DNA of 64,000 nt, taken from JANMDN01 sp031376285. GTDB lineage: Bacteria; Actinomycetota; Thermoleophilia; Miltoncostaeales; Miltoncostaeaceae. This document shows, piece after piece, positions 53,393 to 62,431 of this stretch (positions within the stretch are counted from its first letter, which is position 1; the number at the start of each line of letters is the position of its first letter). Made by a program: the position numbers and the translations under genes. The stretch lies in NCBI GenBank assembly GCA_031376285.1, contig JANMDN010000013.1:62001-126000 (forward strand). The letters are read 5' to 3'. Below the pieces are notes generated by a model. The model saw nothing but the letters and a program-made list of their open reading frames with translations. It did not search any database and was not told where the DNA came from.

Positions 53393-56125
53393 TTGTCCGT
53401 CCACGCGAGCGCTAATACTTCCGAGAATGTGTTCAATCAAGGCGCTGCCGAACCCACCGATCGACCGGTCCTGGCGATGAGCATGGCTACCGAGGAAAGC
53501 CCACTCGCGCTTGCGAACCGCGCGCTCAGTCTGTTCGAGGTCGCGCCGACTCGTGCGGCGCAGCTTGCCGGGGCGGTTCGGGCAATGAGCCTCGCAGATG
53601 CCGGGGACGAGGCAATCGCGTTGGCACTCCGGGTCGGTGCCCTCGTCGAGCGCGAGCACGGTTCACTCCCCGAAGCTGAACGCCTGGTACGTGAATCGAT
53701 TCGGGTCGCCGCTCGGGCGGGACTCGATCAGCGGGTCGTCGAAGGCCGCACGACCCTGATGAGTGTCCTCGCTGGCCGTGGTGACCTGGCGGGCGCGCTG
53801 AGCCAGGTCGCGAAGGCGGCGCCCATTGCTCGTGGCGGCGCCCGAACAGACCTCATCGTTCAGGAGGCCCACATGCTCGAGCGAATGGGCCGGCTCGAGG
53901 AGTCCCTGCCGCTTTTTGCCAGTGCGCTTCGCCGCTACCGCGTTGACGATGATCGGCTGAGCCAGGCCCAGTTGCTTCTGAGTCGAGGGATCGTCCACGT
54001 CTATCGCGGCGCGATGCCGGATGCTGGGCGGGACTTTGGACTTGCGCGCGCGTTCGCCCTCGAGTTGGGCCAGGCTGCGCTCCACGCGAAGGCAATGCAC
54101 AATGAGGCGTTCATGGCTGCCCGGGCGGGCGAGATCGCCACGGCGCTCGAGAGCTTTGCGCAGGTCGAGCGTCAGTTTCGTCGCCTCGGTCTCGCACGGG
54201 CGGTGCTGAGCCTGGATCGATGTGAGGTTCTGCTTTCCGCCGGGCTCGCCAACGAGGCACGAGTAGCAGCCGAGCGAGCCGCACAGGAGCTACAGACCGC
54301 GGGTCTTGCGATCGATCAGGCGGAGGCGCTGGTTCAGATCTCGAACGCTGCTCTCGGCACCGGCGACACAAGTGCTGCCCAGGCTGCGGCCGAGGAGGCA
54401 GCCGCCCTCTTCAGTCGCCAGGGTCGGCACGCTTGGAGTGCCCTCGCGCGCCTCGCGGCGCTGCGCGCGGCATTCCAACGCGGGGAGCGGACTCCGGCGC
54501 TCCTCACGACGGCCCGTCGTGTTCGCGGCTTACTTCACGAGGCGGGGCGCCACCCCGAAGGCGGCGAAGCAGCCCTGATCGCCGGCCGCCTGGCGATGTC
54601 GCTCGGTCGTGTCCGCCTGGCCCGGCAGGAACTTGCGTTGGCCCGCGCCAGGCGGAAAGGCCCTCTGCCGATCGACCGACGGGCCGCGCTCCTGGCTGAT
54701 GCCTTTCTCCGACTGTCATTTGACGACACGCCCGGCGCGCTTCGTGCGTTGCGCTCCGGCCTCCGCTCGATCGAAAAGGAACGCCTCCTACTCGGTGCAA
54801 GCGAGCTTCGCGCGAGCTCTGCGGCGAGCGGCAAAGAGTTCGCGTCGCTCGGGCTTCGGCTGGCGCTCGAACGCGGCAGGGCAGCCGAGGTCTTTCAATG
54901 GGGTGAGGCGTGGAGGTCGCGCAGTCTCGCGTTCCCCGCCGTCAACCCGCCCGCCGACCGGGTTCTGGCTCGTGCCGTCGCTCGACTCCGGGCGACCGTC
55001 GCACGGCAAGAAGACGCTGCGAGGGAGGGGCAATCGGTTCCCGGCCTGGCCGCTGCGCGTGCACGATGGGAGCGCGCCATTATCGAGCGGACGCGTCGCA
55101 GCGGAGGTCGACCCTCGGAGTACGCCCGACCCCCGAGCGTCGGGGACGTGCGCGAACGGCTTGGGGAGGCGGTCCTCGTCGAGTTCATTCGGTCTGATGA
55201 CCGTCTTGCGGCGGTCATCGTTTCTGGCCGTCGAGCACGACTTTGTGATCTCGGCCCGGCTGAGCCCGTTGACGCCGAGATCGGCGCGCTGTCGTTTGCG
55301 CTCCGACGCCTCGCGCTCCCTGGCTGGCCTGAGCTCCTCCGCGCTTCGGCCCAAGCGCGGGCCGAAGCGCTGCTCGTCTCGCTTGGGTCCAGGCTGTTTG
55401 CCCCCGTCGCGGGCGCGGTCGGCGACCGGCCGCTCATCGTGATCCCCACCGGGTCCTTTCACGCCGTTCCATGGGGGCTCCTCGATGGCGTCGACAACCG
55501 ACCTGTGGTCGTCGCTCCGAGCGCGGCGCTCTGGCTTGGCGCAGAGCGCCGCGACGCGCCTCGCTTCGAGCGAATCGTGATCGCGGTCGGTCCTGATCTC
55601 CCCGGTGCGGAGCGCGAGGGGAGGCGAATCGCCCGCCTCTACCCGGGAGCGGACTACCTGCGGGAACGGGAGGCGACATGTGAGGCGGTCTCGACGCGAC
55701 TCGCGGGGGCATCAGTCGCCCACGTCGCGGCCCACGGCCACGCGCGCGCCGACAACCCGCTCTTCTCGTCGCTCCGGCTTGCCGATGGCCCGCTGATGGT
55801 CCACGAGCTTGAGCGTTTGCGCCCAGCGCCCGCGGTGTTCGTCCTGCCGGCCTGCGACGCTGGGGCGCACGAGGTCGGCTACGGCGACGAGATTCGCGGC
55901 CTCGCGGCAGCGCTGCTCGGCCTCGGGAGTGCGACAGTCATCACGAGCATCGGCCTGGCTCCAGACGAGGCGACCGGTGATCTCATGGTCGGCCTACACC
56001 GGCACCTGCGAGATGGCCTGCGCCCCGCCGAGGCGCTCGCCCGCGCCGTGTGTGAGGTCCGCATCGACGATCCGGGCACCGCCCTCGCGACGAAGGCCGC
56101 GTTCGCCTGCCTTGGCTCGGGCTAG
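53393..56125 (+). CDS. TPR-CHAT caspase-like protease
   Basis: The 910-residue protein has about ten TPR-like helical repeats (residues ~30-480, for example LPLFASALRRYRVDDDRLSQ) and a C-terminal CHAT domain (from about residue 590). The cysteine-protease dyad, numbered from TTG 53393, is His781 in HVAAHGHARADNP and Cys821 in VFVLPACDAGAHEV. CHAT proteases cut specific protein partners once activated. ATG 53477 is an alternative start; neither has a clear ribosome site. The 3' end meets the small beta-sandwich gene tail to tail within CTAG, and the subtilisin gene is divergent. Confidence 0.88.
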   Translation: MSVHASANTSENVFNQGAAEPTDRPVLAMSMATEESPLALANRALSLFEVAPTRAAQLAGAVRAMSLADAGDEAIALALRVGALVEREHGSLPEAERLVRESIRVAARAGLDQRVVEGRTTLMSVLAGRGDLAGALSQVAKAAPIARGGARTDLIVQEAHMLERMGRLEESLPLFASALRRYRVDDDRLSQAQLLLSRGIVHVYRGAMPDAGRDFGLARAFALELGQAALHAKAMHNEAFMAARAGEIATALESFAQVERQFRRLGLARAVLSLDRCEVLLSAGLANEARVAAERAAQELQTAGLAIDQAEALVQISNAALGTGDTSAAQAAAEEAAALFSRQGRHAWSALARLAALRAAFQRGERTPALLTTARRVRGLLHEAGRHPEGGEAALIAGRLAMSLGRVRLARQELALARARRKGPLPIDRRAALLADAFLRLSFDDTPGALRALRSGLRSIEKERLLLGASELRASSAASGKEFASLGLRLALERGRAAEVFQWGEAWRSRSLAFPAVNPPADRVLARAVARLRATVARQEDAAREGQSVPGLAAARARWERAIIERTRRSGGRPSEYARPPSVGDVRERLGEAVLVEFIRSDDRLAAVIVSGRRARLCDLGPAEPVDAEIGALSFALRRLALPGWPELLRASAQARAEALLVSLGSRLFAPVAGAVGDRPLIVIPTGSFHAVPWGLLDGVDNRPVVVAPSAALWLGAERRDAPRFERIVIAVGPDLPGAEREGRRIARLYPGADYLREREATCEAVSTRLAGASVAHVAAHGHARADNPLFSSLRLADGPLMVHELERLRPAPAVFVLPACDAGAHEVGYGDEIRGLAAALLGLGSATVITSIGLAPDEATGDLMVGLHRHLRDGLRPAEALARAVCEVRIDDPGTALATKAAFACLGSG

Positions 56126-56619
56126 GTCGTGATCCACACCGTCTGAACCGCGCCGTCGCCGGGGAGTCGGACGCGAACGCTCAACGGCCCTGCCGGAACG
56201 GGGCCCGCACTGAAGCCACCGGCGCTGTCGGCCTGCACGGTGGTGACCCCATCACGATGGTGAATGTCGACTCCCTCGACGCTTGCCGGCGCGATCTGGC
56301 CGGTGATGCGAACATCGTCGCCCTCCCGGGTGATCTGCAGCTCGACCGACACGTCGTCTGAGCCGAAGCTCAGCATTTGCGGACCGTCGAGCGAGCGGAC
56401 ACCGGCGACCTCGAGGCCCTGCGCGGCCGAGTCGTAGAGCAGCTCAGCGATCTGGGCGTCCATGTCACGCCATGCAATCGCCGACCGGGCGGCGAGCGTT
56501 GCCTCAGCCGGGACCGGGTCGTCGGCGTGAAATGCGCCCTGCAAAAGAAGTCGGAGGGGCTCGTCCTTTGCGTATTCATCGTTCATCGGAGTCTCGTCCC
56601 CTGGCTGAGAAGGATTCAT
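56122..56619 (-). CDS. Small beta-sandwich protein co-operonic with sigma factor
   Basis: The 165-residue product has a helical N-terminal half (LRLLLQGAFHADD, RSAIAWRDMDAQIAELLYDS) and a C-terminal part with a carboxypeptidase-regulatory-like strand pattern (GVTTVQADSAGGFSAGPVPA, LSVRVRLPGD). No helix or signal is visible. ATG 56619 directly follows the sigma factor stop (TAG then ATG with no gap); ATG 56586 is the alternative. Its place between a sigma factor and a CHAT protease makes it a candidate sigma partner or protease substrate. No characterised family was recognised. Confidence 0.72.
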   Translation of the reverse strand: MNPSQPGDETPMNDEYAKDEPLRLLLQGAFHADDPVPAEATLAARSAIAWRDMDAQIAELLYDSAAQGLEVAGVRSLDGPQMLSFGSDDVSVELQITREGDDVRITGQIAPASVEGVDIHHRDGVTTVQADSAGGFSAGPVPAGPLSVRVRLPGDGAVQTVWITT

Positions 56620-57204
56620 CTACGAAGATAGAGGCGTGTCGGGGGGCGCTGATACGTCCCAGCCAAGCGCGGTCTTCAGCCGGGTGAGGCAGCGTTCCAA
56701 GGTTGGGCCGATGCTGCCGAGGGGCATATCTTCCATTGCCAGCGAGATCTCTTTGTAGCTTGGCCGCGGGTCGAGCGACCAGAGGCGCAGGAGGCGGCGA
56801 CAGCGCTCCGAGACGAGTGACAGAGCATGGGAGACCTCGCGCTCGTCGTCCTGTCGCACAAGATCGCCCGCAAGGAACGCGTCGGCCGGACCGTCAGCGG
56901 GGAGCATGTCGAGGTCCTCAGTCGGAACCATTCGCCGAGATCTCGTGACGACCCGGATCGCCTCCCGACGGGCAGTCGTCGCGAGCCAACCGCCGAGCGC
57001 CTCGGGGTCGCGGATCTCGCCGATCTTTTGCACAAGTCGCGCCCAGGTGATCTGGGAGACGTCTTGCGCCTCGGTGCGGTCAAGACCGGTATTGCGGATC
57101 GCCGCCCAGACCAGGCGCTCGTATCGGGACACGATCGCGTCCCACGCCCGCTGATCGCCCGCAGCGGCGTTGTGAACGAGCCCGGCCAGGTCGTCGGTTG
57201 CCAC
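56620..57204 (-). CDS. ECF-type RNA polymerase sigma factor
   Basis: The 194-residue protein has region 2 (AWDAIVSRYERLVWAAIRNT, AQDVSQITWARLVQKIGEIR) and region 4 (SHALSLVSERCRRLLRLWSL, SYKEISLAMEDMPLGSIGPT followed by ERCLTRLK). It should direct RNA polymerase to a small set of promoters. No membrane anti-sigma factor is adjacent; instead the small protein at 56122-56619 follows at once, then the TPR-CHAT protease gene on the other strand. GTG 57204 is the start. Confidence 0.9.
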   Translation of the reverse strand: MATDDLAGLVHNAAAGDQRAWDAIVSRYERLVWAAIRNTGLDRTEAQDVSQITWARLVQKIGEIRDPEALGGWLATTARREAIRVVTRSRRMVPTEDLDMLPADGPADAFLAGDLVRQDDEREVSHALSLVSERCRRLLRLWSLDPRPSYKEISLAMEDMPLGSIGPTLERCLTRLKTALGWDVSAPPDTPLSS

Positions 57205-57266
57205 CGACTGATCCTACGGTTCTTGCGAGTTGCATTCCACGCGTCGCCGCTCGTCTGCAATCGGGG

Positions 57267-57947
57267 TCATGCTGGGACCTGCACGGCGCGCGCGAGGACG
57301 TCGGTGAGCATGCCCGGCGTCAACCGGCCCGTGAACGTATTCTGCTGGCTCGGGTGGTAGCAACCGATGAGGCGCAGGCCGCCGATGCGTGCTTCGACGC
57401 CGTGCCCAAACTTGGCCCACGGGCGAGGTGCGGCGAGCGCCCGAAGGGTCCCGTCCCACGCGAAGGCTCCAAGGGCGAGGATCGCCGTGAGGTTCGGGCA
57501 GGCCGCGATCTCACGAGTCAAGAACGGCAGACACGCGTCACGCTCGACGGGCGTCGGACGATTTGCCGGTGGGGCGCAGTGAACAACCGCCGTGACGCGG
57601 CAACCATGCAGAGCGAGACCGTCGGAGCGGGAGGTGGACTGCGCCTGGTTCGCAAGGCCCGCGGCGTGGAGCCCGGCGAACAAGAAGTCGCCGCTTCGGT
57701 CGCCGGTGAAGATTCGCCCGGTGCGATTCGCGCCGTGGGCAGCCGGGGCGAGCCCGACGATCAGGAGCCAGGGGTCGGGGTCGCCGAAACCGGGCACGGC
57801 GTGCCCCCAGTACTCCTCATCGCGGTATGCGGCGCGGCGCTCGACCGCGACGGCTTCGCGCCAGGCGACGAGGCGCTCACACGCCCGGCACGCCACCACC
57901 GCTCGATCGAGGACAACAAGGGGCGGCGTCGAGGGTTGTGCGGGCAC
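57267..57947 (-). CDS. Uracil-DNA glycosylase, family 5 (UDGb)
   Basis: The 226-residue protein has cysteines suitable for the iron-sulfur cluster (VACRACERL near residue 20 and later HCAPP, DACLP), motif A as GLAPAAHGANRTGR and motif B as CYHPSQQNTFTGRLT. These are close to the UDGb type, which lacks the usual catalytic Asp and removes uracil and other deaminated bases. It is divergent from lysA with a 47-base gap. ATG or GTG at 57947 is the start. Confidence 0.87.
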   Translation of the reverse strand: MPAQPSTPPLVVLDRAVVACRACERLVAWREAVAVERRAAYRDEEYWGHAVPGFGDPDPWLLIVGLAPAAHGANRTGRIFTGDRSGDFLFAGLHAAGLANQAQSTSRSDGLALHGCRVTAVVHCAPPANRPTPVERDACLPFLTREIAACPNLTAILALGAFAWDGTLRALAAPRPWAKFGHGVEARIGGLRLIGCYHPSQQNTFTGRLTPGMLTDVLARAVQVPA

Positions 57948-57994
57948 GGCCTGCGATGCTACCGCTCGCCCGCTCTGCTACCGTCTCGCGCCGC

Positions 57995-59296
57995 ATGCTG
58001 CCGCTCGCCGAGGTCCTCCCACCGACTGCTGGAACGACTCCGGAGGGCCACCTCACCATCGCCGGATGCGACCTCGTCGCGCTCGCCGAGACCCACGGCA
58101 CGCCGCTTGTCGTTTACGACGCGGGCCTCCTTCGCGAGAACGCCAGAGCCTATCGGGACTCGCTTGTCGCGCACACTCCCGGCGGCGAGGTGATTTTTGC
58201 GAGCAAGGCCTACTTCGGCATCGCCGCGCTTGGCCTGCTGCGTGAGGAAGGGCTCTCGGTTGACGTCGCCTCAGGTGGCGAGCTCTTCATGGCCCTCCAT
58301 GCCGGATTCGCACCCGAGCGGATCTACATGCACGGAAACAACAAGGATGCCGGCGAGATCGGCGAGGCAATCGACGCTCGGGTCGGCACGATCATCCTCG
58401 ACAACGCTGACGAGATTGCCCTCGTGGCCGGCATCGCCAGCGAGCGCGGTGTGCGTCAGAAGGTCCTCATCCGCGTGACGCCGGGTGTCAAGCCCTCGAC
58501 GCACAACTACATCTCGACCGGCCAGCTCGACTCCAAGTTCGGTTTTTCGATTGAGGGTGGACCTGCCGCCGCGGCCGTGCGTGCTGTTCAGGCGGCGCCG
58601 AGCCTCGAGCTCGACGGCCTGCACTGCCACATCGGCTCGCAGCTCTTCGACCTTGCCGTCTACCGGGCCGCGGCCGAAATCGTCGCCGACTTCATCGCCT
58701 CCCTCGACATCGGCGGCCTCCCCACCATGAACATGGGTGGCGGCCTCGGGATCGCCTACACCACGGGGGACCAGCCACCGCCGGTCGCGACCTGGGTCGA
58801 GGCCGTCCTGGAGTCGGTGGAGCGTGAGTGGCGTCGCGTCGGGCTTCCCATCCCGCGAGTGCTGATCGAACCCGGACGGAGCATGGTCGGGCGGGCGGGT
58901 GTCACCCTCTACCGCGTCGGCGCCACGAAAGTGATCCCCGGCGTTCGAACCTACGTCTCGGTCGACGGCGGCATGAGCGACCTGATGCGGCCGATGCTCT
59001 ACGGAGCGGTCTACGAGCCGCTCCTCGCAAACCGCGCACGCGACGAGCCGTCCGCGACGGTGCGCCTCGTCGGCAAGCACTGCGAGAGCGGCGACGTGCT
59101 CGTCCAAGAGGCCGCGCTCCCGGCCCCCCGCGTCGGCGACATCGTCTGCATGCCGGCCACCGGCGCCTATGGTGTCTCCATGGCATCGAACTACAACGGG
59201 GTGCGTCGGCCCCCGGTGGTGTTCGTCGAGAACGGGAAGGCGCGACTGGTAACTCGTCGCGAGACCTACGCCGACCTGATCGCCCGAGAGCTGTAG
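57995..59296 (+). CDS. lysA: Diaminopimelate decarboxylase
   Basis: The 433-residue PLP enzyme makes lysine from meso-diaminopimelate. The PLP lysine is in EVIFASKAYFGIAAL, the glycine loop is MNMGGGLGIAY, and the active-site cysteine motif is KHCESGDVL. HCHIGSQLF and LIEPGRSMVGRAG are further family phrases. ATG 57995 is used since it gives the normal N-terminus; ATG 57956 is possible. thrC follows after 8 bases, so lysine and threonine synthesis share an operon. Confidence 0.92.
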   Translation: MLPLAEVLPPTAGTTPEGHLTIAGCDLVALAETHGTPLVVYDAGLLRENARAYRDSLVAHTPGGEVIFASKAYFGIAALGLLREEGLSVDVASGGELFMALHAGFAPERIYMHGNNKDAGEIGEAIDARVGTIILDNADEIALVAGIASERGVRQKVLIRVTPGVKPSTHNYISTGQLDSKFGFSIEGGPAAAAVRAVQAAPSLELDGLHCHIGSQLFDLAVYRAAAEIVADFIASLDIGGLPTMNMGGGLGIAYTTGDQPPPVATWVEAVLESVEREWRRVGLPIPRVLIEPGRSMVGRAGVTLYRVGATKVIPGVRTYVSVDGGMSDLMRPMLYGAVYEPLLANRARDEPSATVRLVGKHCESGDVLVQEAALPAPRVGDIVCMPATGAYGVSMASNYNGVRRPPVVFVENGKARLVTRRETYADLIAREL

Positions 59297-59304
59297 CGGG
59301 ACCG

Positions 59305-60366
59305 ATGGCGCCTCTCGGCCTGATCGAGCGCTACCGCGCGTTTCTCCCGGTGAGCGATGCCACACCGATCGTGACCCTCGGCGAGGGGAGCACGCCGCTC
59401 GTGCCGCTTGTGCGGTTTTCCAAGCGTTTGGGCCTCGAGGTCTGGGCCAAGCTCGAGGGCCTGAATCCGACGGGCTCCTTCAAGGACCGCGGAATGACGA
59501 TGGCGCTCTCGAAGGCGGTTGAGGAGGGCGTCACGGCCGTCATGTGCGCCTCGACCGGAAACACGTCGGCGTCGGCGGCGGCCTACGCGGCACGCGCCGG
59601 CCTGCGCTGCGCCGTGCTGATTCCCGATGGAAAGATCGCCGCCGGCAAGCTCGCCCAAGCCGTGATGCACGGCGCGCAGGTGATCGCCGTGGCGGGGAGC
59701 TTCGACGACGGCCTGCGCGTGACGCGGGAGGTTTGCGATCGTAACCCTGACCGCATCGCGCTTGTCAACAATCTGAATCCCTATCGCCTCCAGGGGCAAA
59801 AGACGGCGGCATTCGAGATCTGCGACACACTGGGCGACGCCCCGGCCGCCCTCTGCGTCCCGGTCGGGAACGCCGGGAACCTCACGAGCTACTGGATGGG
59901 GTTCAACGAGTACCGTGATCATGGTCATTCTCGGTCGCTCCCGCGCATGTATGGCTTCCAGGCCGCTGGCGCCGCGCCCCTCGTGACGGGCGAGTTCCGA
60001 CCGGTGGATCAGCCCGAGACGATCGCCACGGCGATCCGGATCGGCAACCCTGTGCGCGCCGAGGAAGCGCTCGACGCAATGCGACGCTCGGGTGGCACCA
60101 TCGCCGCGGTCACCGACGAGGAGATCCTTGCCGCCTATCGCCTCCTGGCGGCCACGGAAGGGATCTTCTGCGAGCCGTCCTCGGCGGCATCGGTGGCGGG
60201 GCTCCTCAAGCTGCACGCGTCCGGCGGCTTCGCTCCGGGCGAGCGTGTCGTCTGCGTCCTCACCGGCAACGGTCTGAAGGATCCAGACACCGCGATCACG
60301 CAGGGCCCCCCTCCGATCCGGCTTCCGGCAGAGACCCTCGCGGTGGAGGGGGCCCTCTTTTCCTGA
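59305..60366 (+). CDS. thrC: Threonine synthase
   Basis: The 353-residue PLP enzyme converts O-phosphohomoserine to threonine. Lys in GLNPTGSFKDRGMTMA binds the cofactor, CASTGNTSASAAAYAARAGL is the phosphate-binding helix, and PVGNAGNLTSYWMGF and CEPSSAASVAGLLKL follow in the usual order. The start is ATG 59305. thrB begins 4 bases after its stop. Confidence 0.93.
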   Translation: MAPLGLIERYRAFLPVSDATPIVTLGEGSTPLVPLVRFSKRLGLEVWAKLEGLNPTGSFKDRGMTMALSKAVEEGVTAVMCASTGNTSASAAAYAARAGLRCAVLIPDGKIAAGKLAQAVMHGAQVIAVAGSFDDGLRVTREVCDRNPDRIALVNNLNPYRLQGQKTAAFEICDTLGDAPAALCVPVGNAGNLTSYWMGFNEYRDHGHSRSLPRMYGFQAAGAAPLVTGEFRPVDQPETIATAIRIGNPVRAEEALDAMRRSGGTIAAVTDEEILAAYRLLAATEGIFCEPSSAASVAGLLKLHASGGFAPGERVVCVLTGNGLKDPDTAITQGPPPIRLPAETLAVEGALFS

Positions 60367-60370
60367 GTCA

Positions 60371-61285
60371 CTGACAGTCACCGCGCCGGCGACGTCGGCG
60401 AACCTCGGCCCGGGTTTTGACTCGCTGGCGGTTGCGCTCGACCTCGCAAACATCGTGACGGTCACACGCCGGCCGGGACCGCTCGAGGTCCATGTCTCCG
60501 GTGAGGGCGCCGGGGTGATCCCCGAGGACGAGACGAACCTTGTCTGTCGCGGCCTCCTCGATGGACTCGGCACCCTCGACGGGCTCTACATCGAGTGCGA
60601 GAACCGCATTCCCCTCGGCCGGGGGCTCGGCTCGTCGGCTGCGACCGTCTGCGCGGGACTTGTCGCGGGGAACGCGCTCGGACGGCTTCGCTGGTCGCCT
60701 GACGAGATGCTCGCTCGCGCGAGCGCCATCGAAGGCCACGCCGACAACGCCGCGGCCTGCATGGAGGGCGGCCTGGTCGCAGTTGCACCCGGGCCGCGGG
60801 CGATTCGGATTGCGACGCCGGAGGACCTCCTCTTTGTCGCGGTGATCCCGACCGCCCAGACCTCGACCGAGGCGGCTCGTCGTGCGCTTCCGCAGGTCGT
60901 CCCGCACGCGGACGCGGCCTACACCATCAGCAGGGCGATCGGGTTGAGCCTCGCCCTTGAGCGCGGTGAGCTCGAGGGCATCGGAGACTTCCTGGGTGAT
61001 CGCCTTCACGAGCCCTACCGGGGCCCGATGATCCCCGGGCTCGATCTCATCCGCGAATGCGTGGACGGCAAGGGTTGCCTCGGTGCGACGATCTCCGGCT
61101 CCGGCCCGACCGTGCTCGTCTGGAGCCGCGTCGCAGGGTCAAGCGACCTTGCAAGGTCGATCGAGGCAACGCTTGCCGCCGCAGGCCATGACGTCCGCGC
61201 GAAGGTCTTGCGGATCGCACCCGGAGGAGTCCGGGCGCGGTGGACCGACACGCCCCCGACGGCGCTTGCGAAGGCGCCGGGATGA
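60371..61285 (+). CDS. thrB: Homoserine kinase, apparent CTG start
   Basis: The 304-residue GHMP kinase phosphorylates homoserine. Conserved motifs are PATSANLGPGFDSLAVAL at the N-terminus, the ATP loop RIPLGRGLGSSAATVCAGLV, EGHADNAAACMEGG and ATISGSGPTVLVW. The first standard start in frame, GTG 60455, would remove PATSANLGPGFD, which is invariant in the family. Upstream there is no ATG, GTG or TTG in frame; CTG at 60371 gives LTVTAPATSANLGPGFD, the expected N-terminus. I therefore place the start at CTG, 4 bases after the thrC stop. The stop overlaps folP. Confidence 0.85.
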   Translation: MTVTAPATSANLGPGFDSLAVALDLANIVTVTRRPGPLEVHVSGEGAGVIPEDETNLVCRGLLDGLGTLDGLYIECENRIPLGRGLGSSAATVCAGLVAGNALGRLRWSPDEMLARASAIEGHADNAAACMEGGLVAVAPGPRAIRIATPEDLLFVAVIPTAQTSTEAARRALPQVVPHADAAYTISRAIGLSLALERGELEGIGDFLGDRLHEPYRGPMIPGLDLIRECVDGKGCLGATISGSGPTVLVWSRVAGSSDLARSIEATLAAAGHDVRAKVLRIAPGGVRARWTDTPPTALAKAPG

Positions 61286-62136
61286 TCTGGCGCCATGCGC
61301 GGGGCAGTCTCGACTGCGCGCGTGGGCATCTGGTGGGCATCGTTAACGCGAACCCCGACTCCTTTTCGGATGAAGGGGCGCACGCAGGGGCGGATCGCGC
61401 GATTGCCCACGGTGTGCGGTTGGCGCGTCAGGGCGCGAGCGTCATCGAGGTCGGCGGCGAGTCGCTCCGCTTTTCTGATCGAACTCCCGTGGACGTGGAG
61501 ATCGCGCGGGTCGTCCCGGTCATCGACGCGCTCGCTCGGGCCCTGGACGTTCCGGTCGCGATTGACACGTTCAAGCCAGCGGTTGCGGCGGCGGCGATCG
61601 CGGCGGGCGCGTCGATCCTGAACGACCCAACCGGCCTTTGCGACCCGGAAATGGCGAGGATCGCGGCCGAGGAGGGCGTGGGCGTCGTTCTGACCCACTT
61701 CTTCGGCGAGCCGAAGGTGCGACCAACGAGCTTTCCCGACGTCGACGTGCCATCGGTCGTCGCGAGCTGGGCCCGCGAGGCGATCGCGTCGGCCGCGGCA
61801 GCCGGTATCCCGTCGCAGCGAATCGTCGTTGACCCGGGCATCGGACTCGGGAAGTCCCCCGAGCAGGATCTTGATCTGCTCCACCGCCTCGGCGAGATCT
61901 GCGCGGTCGGCCGGCCGGTGTTCGTGCCGATCTCCAACAAGAAGGTGATCGGTGCGATCACCGGTATGAGCGCGAAGCAGCGCCTGGCCGGCACCGCGGC
62001 CAGCCTGGCGCTCTGCCGAGCGCAGGGGGCGACGCTCTTTCGTGTCCACAACGTGAAGTTCCTGTCCCGCGCCCTCGCGATGTCCGAGGCAGTCGTGACC
62101 GGCCACGCCGAACGTTGGTTCGACGTCGTGAAGTAG
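61282..62136 (+). CDS. folP: Dihydropteroate synthase-like protein
   Basis: The 284-residue protein has the TIM-barrel pattern of dihydropteroate synthase: GIVNANPDSFSDEG, IEVGGESLRFSD, VPVAIDTFKPAVAAAAIAAG, SILNDPTGL, VVLTHFFGEPKV, IVVDPGIGLGKS and ISNKKVIGAITG. It would join 4-aminobenzoate to the pterin diphosphate in folate synthesis. It departs from the usual sequences at two active-site loops (ESTRP is ESLRF here; HMRGxP is HFFGEP), so a related function is possible. ATG 61282 overlaps the thrB stop. Confidence 0.75.
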   Translation: MIWRHARGSLDCARGHLVGIVNANPDSFSDEGAHAGADRAIAHGVRLARQGASVIEVGGESLRFSDRTPVDVEIARVVPVIDALARALDVPVAIDTFKPAVAAAAIAAGASILNDPTGLCDPEMARIAAEEGVGVVLTHFFGEPKVRPTSFPDVDVPSVVASWAREAIASAAAAGIPSQRIVVDPGIGLGKSPEQDLDLLHRLGEICAVGRPVFVPISNKKVIGAITGMSAKQRLAGTAASLALCRAQGATLFRVHNVKFLSRALAMSEAVVTGHAERWFDVVK

Positions 62137-62236
62137 CCGGCTCGCCGGTTTCAATCGGCAGCGAAGTTCCCAGTCGAAGCCGAGGTGTCCCGACTGTTCT
62201 CAGGGGCCGCGGGAAGTTCTTGACCGGTGAAATTTT

Positions 62237-62274
62237 CTTGACTGTCAAAAAGAGCCCCATTCTTGACAGTCAAG
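62237..62274. repeat. 38-bp palindromic repeat, copy C
   Basis: CTTGACTGTCAA (62237-62248) pairs perfectly with TTGACAGTCAAG (62263-62274) around a centre with GAGCCCCAT. A-T-rich flanks (AATTTT before, AAATT after) extend the symmetry by a few bases. Confidence 0.85.
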
Positions 62275-62393
62275 AAATTCTCGCATTTCGCGACATTCGA
62301 CCAGACCGACGTGCCTTGCGGCTATCAAGAAGCCGACCGGAAACGGCTTGCCGCCTGGGGGTGGGTCCGTCGTACGCCCAATCCCAGTTCACC

Positions 62394-62431
62394 CTTGACG
62401 GTCAACGATGGGGCCGTGGTGACTGTCAGCG
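62394..62431. repeat. 38-bp palindromic repeat, degenerate inverted copy D
   Basis: Aligned in reverse orientation to copy C, about 27 of 38 bases match. CTTGACGGTCAA is the left arm and the centre reads CGATGGGGCC, the complement of the usual centre. The right arm (TGACTGTCAGCG) is worn. It lies 119 bases from copy C. Confidence 0.5.

Noticed and set aside
59266..60573. A 435-codon open frame on the minus strand
   Set aside because: It covers thrC and part of thrB, both well supported, and shows no homology-like features.
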